A stretch of DNA of 64,000 bases from Cepaea nemoralis (lineage: Eukaryota > Mollusca > Gastropoda > Stylommatophora > Helicidae). The DNA is taken from NCBI GenBank assembly GCA_014155875.1, contig JACEFZ010001418.1:44552-108551 (forward strand), in the 5' to 3' direction. Both the position numbers and the translations under genes were made by a program. How positions within the stretch are numbered: the stretch's first letter is position 1; each line of letters opens with the position of its first letter. Shown one piece after another: positions 57,701-64,000 of the stretch. A model generated the notes under the pieces. It saw only the letters and a list, made by a program, of their open reading frames with translations. It was not told where the DNA came from and searched no databases.

Positions 57701-58725
57701 CTAGTTTAGTTTGTTCTGTATGTGAACAAGTCTAGTTTGTTTGTTCTGTATGTGAACAAGTATAGTTTGTTTGTTCTGTATATGGACAAGTCTAGTTTGT
57801 TTGTTCTGTACATGGTCAAGCCTAGTTTGTTTGTTCTGTATATGGACAAGTCTAGTGGTGTTTGTTCTGTACATGGTCAAGCCTAGTTTGTTTGTTCTGT
57901 ATATGGACAAGTCTAGTGTGTTTGTTCTGTACATGGACAAGTCTAGTGTTTGTTCTGTACATGGACAAGTCAAGTTTGTTTTTTCTGTACATGGACAAGT
58001 CTAGTTTGTTCTGTACATCGTCTAGTTTGTTTTGTACATGGACAAGTCTAGTTTGTTTGTTCTCTACATGGGCAAGTCTAGTTTGTTTGTTCTGTATGTG
58101 AACAAGTCTAGTTTGTTCTGTACATGGTCAAGTCTAGTTTGTTTGTTCTGTACATGGTCAAGTCTAGTTTTTGTTCTGTCTGTGAACAAGTCTAGTTTGT
58201 TTGTTCTCTACATGGACAAGTCTAGTTTGTTTGTTCTGTACATGGACAAGTCATGTGAACAAGTCTAGTTTGTTTGTTCTGTATGTGAACAAGTATCGTT
58301 TGTTTTTTCTGTACATGGACAAGTCTAGTTTGTTTGTTCTGTATATGGACAAGTCTAGTGTGTTTGTTCTGTACATGGACAAGTCTAGTTTGTTTGTTCT
58401 GTACATGGACAAGTCAAGTTTGTTTTTTCTGTACATGGACAAGTCTAGTTTGTTCTGTGCATCGTCTAGTTTGTTTGTTCTGTACATGGACAAGTCTAGT
58501 TTGTTTGTTCTGTACATGGACAAGTCTAGTTTGTTGTGTAAATCAAGTCTAGTTTGTTTGTTCTGTACATGGACAAGTCTAGTCTGTTTGTTCTGTACAT
58601 GGTCATGTCTAGTCTGTTTGTTCATTACATGGACAAGCCTAGTTTGTGTGCTGTACATGGACAAGTCCAGTTTGTTTGTTCTGTATTTGAACAACTCTAG
58701 ATTTTGTTGTGTACATGGACAAGTG
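54791..58725 (+). repeat. 30-bp array descended from the exon 5 end, about 130 copies
   Basis: The unit is 30 bp: tctagtttgtttgttctgta followed by catggacaag. It translates as SSLFVLYMDK, recalling the LFFYMDK end of exon 5, and follows directly from the donor array; the donor GTAAGT has become GTCTAGT. Variants: tgtgaacaag, catgggcaag, catggtcacg. A rare marker (tacatcatctagtttg) at about 55491, 56289 and 57144 shows that blocks of about 0.8 kb were duplicated. Open frames of up to 450 codons result from the period. Confidence 0.93.
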
Positions 58726-58885
58726 CGCAGGATACTTTTGTATTTGATAGAAATGTATTGATAAATTGTCTGTCAGAAATGTATTGGTTGATACGTCTGT
58801 CAGAAGATTGTCATTGAGCTTCTTGCCTCTTCATAATCATGATCACTGTGACTGTGATCATCTCCACCTGCACCGTGTGACTGTC
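58726..58885. other. Short non-array stretch in intron 5
   Basis: Unique sequence with two loose copies of tgtctgtcagaa/gaaatgtattg at the left and tcatgatcactgtgactgtg in the middle. No exon or RNA gene seen. Confidence 0.5.
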
Positions 58886-59705
58886 TGTGACCAATCCCTA
58901 CATTGACATGTGACCAATCCCTACATTGACATGTGACCAATCCCTACATTGACATGTGACCAATCCCTACATTGACATGTGACCATGGAGCCATCATTGT
59001 GTGACCAATCCCTACATTGACATGTGTGACCATGGAGCCATCATTGTGTGACCAATCCCTACATTGACATGTGACCATGGAGCCATCATTGTGTGACCAA
59101 TCCCTACATTGACATGTGACCATGGAGCCATCATTGTGTGACCAATCCCTACATTGACATGTGTGACCATGGAGCCATCCTTGTGTGACCAATCCCTACA
59201 TTGACATGTGACCAATCCCTACATTGACATGTGACCAATCCCTACATTGACATGTGACCAATCCCTACATTGACATGTGTGGCCATGGAGTCATCCTTGT
59301 GTGACCAATCCCTACATTGACATGTGACAAATCCCTACATTGACATGTGACAAATCCCTACATTGACATGTGACCATGGAGCCATCATTGTGTGACCAAT
59401 CCCTACATTGACATGTGACCAATCCCTACATTGACATGTGACCATGGAGCCATCATTGTGACCAATCCCTACATTGACATGTGACCATGGAGCCATCCTT
59501 GTGTGACCAATCCCTACATTCACCAATCCCTACATTCACCAATCCCTACATTCACCAATCCCTACATTCACCAATCCCTACATTGACATGTGACCATGGA
59601 GCCATCATTGTGTGACCAATCCCTACATTGACATGTGTGACCATGGAGCCATCATTGTGTGACCAATTCCTACATTGACATGTGACCATGGAGCCATCCT
59701 TGTGT
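58886..59705 (+). repeat. Two-component array: gaccaatccctacattgaca and catggagccatc
   Basis: A 23-bp subunit (tgtgaccaatccctacattg plus aca) alternates irregularly with a 22-26-bp subunit containing ccatggagccatcattgtg. A run of short 16-bp units (caatccctacattcac) lies near 59515-59575. Unlike most arrays here, its + strand is rich in C and A. Confidence 0.92.
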
Positions 59706-59769
59706 GCAGCCATCCACTTCAATTCCCCAGATGCTGTAGAGGAATGTCATGGACCAGAAACTGCTGCTG
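59706..59769 (+). other. Unique patch, possible unproven exon
   Basis: A short complex stretch between two arrays, beginning ttgtgtgcag. One frame reads AIHFNSPDAVEECHGPETAA before entering the next array. It needs a phase-1 donor upstream, whereas exon 5 ends in phase 2, so it does not fit the gene as reconstructed. It is kept only as a low-confidence candidate. Confidence 0.2.
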
Positions 59770-60235
59770 ACATGAGACGGTCATGTGTGGGTCTGACATG
59801 AGACGGTGGTGTGTGGGTCTGACATGAGACGGTGGTGTGTGGGTCTGACATGAGATGGTCGTGTGTGTGTTTGACATGAGATGGTCATGTGTGGGTCTGA
59901 CATGAGACGGTCGTGTGTGGGTCTGACACGAGATGGTCGTGTGTGGGTCTGACACGAGATGGTCGTGTGTGGGTCTGACACAAGACGTGTGGGTCTGACA
60001 CGAGACGGTCGTGTGTGGGTCTGACACGAGACGGTCGTGTGTGGGTCTGACACGAGACGGTCGTGTGTGGGTCTGACACGAGACGGTCGTGTGTGGGTCT
60101 GACATGAGACGGTCGTGTGTGGGTCTGACACGAGACGGTCGTGTGTGGGTCTGACACGAGACGATCGTGTGTGGGTCTGACACGAGACGGTCGTGTGTGG
60201 GTCTGACACGAGACGGTCGTGTGTGGGTCTAAGTG
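59770..60235 (+). repeat. 26-bp array with CpG-containing units
   Basis: About 18 copies of a 26-bp unit, tgacacgagacggtcgtgtg plus tgggtc, with acatgagac and ggtggtg variants at the left end. It is the most CpG-rich array of the window (up to four CpG per unit). The first unit overlaps the end of the unique patch at 59706-59769. Confidence 0.93.
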
Positions 60236-60285
60236 CCAGAGTTTCTTGATCTCCATTGAGCTAACATTATTGAGTATATTTGCAG

Positions 60286-60343
60286 GGATCTATTTGATGA
60301 GTACAACGAAAGGCAGCCAGCAGCAGGCGCTGATAAATCCTAA
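60286..60343 (+). CDS. USP37: Exon 6: C-terminal exon with stop codon
   Basis: Acceptor tgagtatatttgcag with a strong branch-point match (gagctaacat) about 35 bases upstream. The first G completes Lys 942 with AA from exon 5; then DLFDEYNERQPAAGADKS and TAA at 60341-60343. FFYMDK-DLFDEYNE parallels the USP37/USP29 C-terminus, where FFYMxK is followed by xFDE. This places the true end of the protein here if exon 5 is read through. The total over all six exons is 2883 nt, a whole number of codons. Confidence 0.75.
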
Positions 60344-60370
60344 TGAGTACAAGACCAGGCAGCCAGCCTA
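60298..60370 (+). repeat. 46-bp direct duplication across the stop codon
   Basis: tgagtacaacgaaaggcagc at 60298 recurs as tgagtacaagaccaggcagc at 60344. The copies flank the TAA at 60341-60343. It may be an incipient two-unit array at the 3' end of the coding region. Confidence 0.8.
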
Positions 60371-60640
60371 GTGCCGCTTCCACTCTGCCTGTCTGCTCAG
60401 CCCACCCAGCCAGATGTCAGTGGGTGGGTTCACTTCTGTCAGATCACATGGTTAGGATCTTGTCTGTGCTGACCGGAGGTCTGATGCCGGCTAGTTGGTG
60501 CCCAGCCATGTTTTCTCTATCCTGGAACAGGAAGCTACTCTACAGTGACTCACATCTGCAACTGTCAGCAGCTTGTCCCACCAGTGCCAATTTTCATGCA
60601 TACAACTTAATTTATCATTCTAAACATTCACTGCAATTTT
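60344..60640 (+). other. Probable 3' untranslated sequence
   Basis: Unique sequence of ordinary composition after the stop codon. No AATAAA or ATTAAA is present in this stretch, so either the UTR continues through the next array or an unusual signal is used. Confidence 0.5.
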
Positions 60641-62440
60641 GTCTGTCTTATCCTTGTCCTCGGTTGTCAGGGATATGTCATATCCTTGTACACACATGTA
60701 CATTGTCAATTATATGCTCTCATCCTTGTACACACGTGTAGTTTGTCATAGATTTTCCTTGTTCACACATGTAATCTGTCTGATTTTCCTTGTTCACACA
60801 TGTAGTTTGTGTCATGGGTTTTCCTTGTTCACACATATAATGTCAGATCTTGTTCACAGATGTAGTTTGTCATAGATTTTCCTTGTTCACACATGTAATG
60901 TCAGATTTTCCTTGTTCACACATGTAGTTTGTGTCATGGATTTTCCTTGTTCACAGATGTAGTTTGTGTCATATTTTCCTTGTTCTCACATGTAATCTGT
61001 GTCGGATTTTCCTTGCTCACACATGTAGTTTGTGTCATGGATTTTCCTTGTTCACAGATGTAGTTTGTCATATTTTCCTTGTACACACATTTAGTTTGTG
61101 TCATAGATTTTCCTTGTTCACACATGTAGTCTGTCATCATAGATTTTCCTTGTACACACACATTTAGTTTGTGTCATAGATTTTCCTTGTTCACACATGT
61201 AATCTGTGTCAGATTTTCCTTGTTCACACATGTAGTTCACAGATGTAGTTTGTCAGATTTTCCTTGTTCACAGATGTAGTTTGTGTCATAGATTTTCCTT
61301 GTTCCCACATGTAGTTTGTCATAAATTTTCCTTGTTTACAGATGTAGTCTGTGTCATAAATGTTCCTTGTTCACAGATGTAGTTTGTGTCGTAAGATTTT
61401 CCTTGTTCACACATGTAGCTTGTCATAGATTTTCCTTATTCACACATGTAGTTTGTGTCATAGATTTTCCTTGTTCACATGTAGTTTGTGTCAGCTTATA
61501 TGTTCCTTGTTCACACATGTAGTTTGTGTCATAGATTTTCCTTATTCACACATGTAGTTTGTGTCAGTTATATATGTTCCTTGTTCACACATGTAGTTTG
61601 TGTCATAGATTTTCCTTATTCACACATGTAGTTTGTCAGTTATATATGTTCCTTGTTCACACATGTAGTTTGTGTCATAGATTTTCCTTATTCACACATG
61701 TAATTTGTGTCAGTTATATGTTCCTTGTTCACACATGTAGTTTGTGTCATAGCTTTTCCTTGTTCACACATGTAGTTTGTGTCATAGATTTTCCTTATTC
61801 ACACATGTAGTTTGTGTCAGTTATATATGTTCCTTGTTCACACATGTAGTTTGTGTCATAGATTTTCCTTATTCACACATGTAGTTTGTGTCAGTTATAT
61901 ATGTTCCTTGTTCACACATGTAGTTTGTGTCAGTTATATATGTTCCTTGTTCACACATGTAGTTTGTGTCAGTTATATATGTTCCTTGTACACACATGTA
62001 GTTTGTGTCAGTTATATATGTTCCTTGTTCACACATGTAGCTTGTCATAGATTTTCCTTGTTCACACATGTAGTTTGTGTCAGTTATATATGTTCCTTGT
62101 TCACACATGTAGTTTGTGTCAGTTATATATGTTCCTTGTTCACACATGTAGTTTGTCATAGATTTTCCTTGTACACACATGTAGTTTGTGTCAGTTATAT
62201 ATGTTCCTTGTTCACACATGTAGTTTGTGTCGTTTCCTTGTACACACATGTAGTTTGTCATAGATTTTCCTTGTACACACATGTAGTTTGTGAGTTAAAT
62301 TTTCCTTGTTCACATGTAGTTTGTCATAGATTTACCTTATTCACACATGTAGTCAGTCCATTACAGGCACTGTATTATCCTTGTTCACATATGTATTTTG
62401 TGCGTTCCCATCTGTATTGTTTGTGTTCACATCTGTAGTT
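60641..62440 (+). repeat. 30-40-bp array downstream of exon 6
   Basis: Units of gattttccttgttcacacat followed by gtagtttgtgtcata; an alternative unit has gtcagttatatatgttcctt. The two types alternate in the right half. Variants with ttccttgttcacag resemble 3' splice sites. Probably in the 3' UTR or just beyond the gene. Confidence 0.92.
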
Positions 62441-63170
62441 AGTGTGTTTGTTTGTTCACGTATGCAGTGTTCACATGTGCAGTGTTAGTGTTCACGTGTG
62501 CTGTTGACAGTGGGCTTGGAAGACCCAGGTTTGACAAGGATAAGTTGTACAAATTGTCACATAACTTTTTCATAGTTTAATGTATAAAACATTCATTGAT
62601 GCTTCAACTAGTTTGAGATGTCTAGTGTGTCTGAAGATTACTGATTTTAATTGTCTAGTTATAGGCTCATTTCTGTGTGAAAAATTGATTTTTATTGTCC
62701 AGTTTGATATGCAATGGATTTTAATTGTCCAGTTTCATATGTAATTTCTGTATGAGAAATGGATTTTAATTGTCCAGTTAGAAATAATGATTTTAATTGT
62801 CCGGTTAGAAATTGGCTAATTTTTGCGTGTGAAATATTGATTTGTCAGTTCAAATGTAATACATCTAGTGTGTGTGTGTTAAAGATTTTGTCCTTTTAGA
62901 TTTCAGCTGTTTTAGTGAGAGAGACAGACAGAATGTTGTCTTATCAAATGTAGTTTGTGAGAGCGGGACATGAACGTTCACATGTCAACAACTTGTCTGG
63001 TATTCATCACATTTGAACGGCTGCTCCAATGTTGGCTCAGCCAGTATTTACTGATGCTTGTGTGATGTTTTAATCATTGTGGCACAATGTGATAATAAAT
63101 GAACCAATTCATCGCTCACATCTGCGTTTTCGTGTAAGTCTGTGGCACCTGTTGATTTGTGGATCCCTTA
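62441..63170. other. AT-rich sequence with decayed repeats
   Basis: About 62640-62860 holds some six decayed copies of gattttaattgtccagtt spaced 30-70 bp apart. The remainder looks unique. No exon recognised. It contains the only good poly(A) signal seen downstream of the stop. Confidence 0.55.
63094..63099 (+). promoter_or_regulatory. Candidate poly(A) signal AATAAA
   Basis: Canonical AATAAA in gataataaatgaacc, about 2.75 kb after the stop codon. T/G-rich sequence follows within 40 bases (tctgcgttttcgtgt). It would place the whole 36-bp array inside the 3' UTR. Chance occurrence in AT-rich DNA is possible. Confidence 0.35.
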
Positions 63171-64000
63171 GCACAACTAGATCCATTACATACTTGCATC
63201 TCATACTTCCACAGACAACTAGATCCATTACATACTTGCATCTCATACTTCCACAGACAACTAGATCCATTACATACTTGCATCTCATACTTCCACAGAC
63301 AACTAGATCCATTACATACTTGCATCTCATACTTCCACAGACAACTAGATCCATTACATACTTGCATCTCATACTTCCACAGACAACTAGATCCATTACA
63401 TATTTGCATCTCATACTTCCACAGACAACTAGATCCATTACATATTTGCATCTCATACTTCCACAGACAACTAGATCCATTACATATTTGCATCTCATAC
63501 TTCCACAGACAACTAGATCTGCTACATACTTGCATCTCATACTTCCACGGACAACTAGATCTGCTACATACTTGCATCTCATACTTCCACAGACAACTAG
63601 ATCTGCTACATACTTGCATCTCATACTTCCACAGACAACTAGATCCTGCTACATACTTGCATCTCATACTTCCACAGACAACTAGATCTGCTACATACTT
63701 GCATCTCATACTTCCACAGACAACTAGATCTGCTACATACTTGCATCTCATACTTCCACAGACAACTAGATCTGCTACATACTTGCATCTCATACTTCCA
63801 CAGACAACTAGATCTGCTACATACTTGCATCTCATACTTCCACAGACAACTAGATCTGCTACATACTTGCATCTCATACTTCCACAGACAACTAGATCTG
63901 CTACATACTTGCATCTCATACTTCCACAGACAACTAGATCTGCTACATACTTGCATCTCATACTTCCACAGACAACTAGATCTGCTACATACTTGCATCT
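63171..64000 (+). repeat. 42-bp array of acceptor-like units, running off the window
   Basis: Period 42 bp, with gcatctcatacttccacag followed by acaactagatc. CAGs end at 63214, then every 42 bp to 63634, then 63677 and every 42 bp to 63971: 19 copies, one of them mutated to CACGG (63550) and one unit of 43 bp. Left units read agatccattaca, right units agatctgctaca. Design resembles the exon 1 acceptor array (pyrimidine tract, CAG, in-frame period). No exon is visible yet at the right edge. Confidence 0.93.

Noticed and set aside
55090..57735. Open frames of 270-450 codons with LFVLYMDKSS repeats as a gene
   Set aside because: A 30-bp array in an intron. The resemblance to exon 5 is explained by descent of the unit from the exon end; there is no evidence of translation.
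63171..64000. CRISPR array
   Set aside because: Units are directly joined without distinct spacers, the setting is eukaryotic and no cas genes are present. The same holds for every array in the window.

Overview
The window is animal nuclear DNA, probably from an invertebrate. It is about 5% protein-coding: six short-to-medium exons on the + strand, separated by introns built almost entirely of minisatellite arrays. Nothing prokaryotic is visible: there are no operons, Shine-Dalgarno sites, rRNA, tRNA or CRISPR array. A mollusc or other lophotrochozoan is my guess from the long minisatellite-filled introns, but no sequence feature proves it.

The six exons (1245-1401, 15782-18145, 20346-20440, 32097-32166, 54352-54490, 60286-60343) have canonical AG/GT borders. 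Their phases fit without exception (0/1, 1/1, 1/0, 0/1, 1/2, 2/stop), giving 2883 nt: 960 codons plus a stop, open at the 5' side. The last three exons encode the His-box half of a ubiquitin-specific protease whose C-terminus most resembles USP37/USP26/USP29. Exon 3 carries two tandem KEN boxes. Exon 2 is one 788-residue, mostly low-complexity segment with CDK-type sites, a possible UIM and three internal protein repeats. The Cys-box half of the protease is not in the window and should lie upstream. Exon 5 has an in-frame TAA, which two compensating single-base changes within about 25 nt would explain.

Layout: 1-1244, end of an upstream intron (28-bp array, then a 45-bp array); exon 1; intron 1 (14.4 kb; units of about 52, 27, 18-24, 39 and 43 bp); exon 2; intron 2 (2.2 kb; AT-rich 34-bp and GT-rich 25-bp units); exon 3; intron 3 (11.7 kb; CTG-rich pyrimidine arrays); exon 4; intron 4 (22.2 kb; donor-bearing array, a 1.3-kb non-array island, then a 20-kb array of 25-bp units); exon 5; intron 5 (5.8 kb; donor-bearing array decaying into 30-bp units, then two other arrays); exon 6 with the stop; then a short unique stretch, a 36-bp array, AT-rich sequence with a candidate poly(A) signal, and a 42-bp array running off the right edge.

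The most interesting signal is that several arrays are not random intronic satellites. Their units are copies of the neighbouring exon-intron junction. The 45-bp array before exon 1 holds 19 consecutive 3' splice sites, the last being the real one. The arrays after exons 1, 4 and 5 are tandem copies of the exon end plus its 5' splice site. The 42-bp array at the right edge has the same design as the exon 1 acceptor array. The transcript therefore meets long series of decoy splice sites exactly where splice-site choice is made. Parts of the long arrays (about 22-31 kb and 34.5-44 kb) carry many single-base indels and may be poorly polished assembly.
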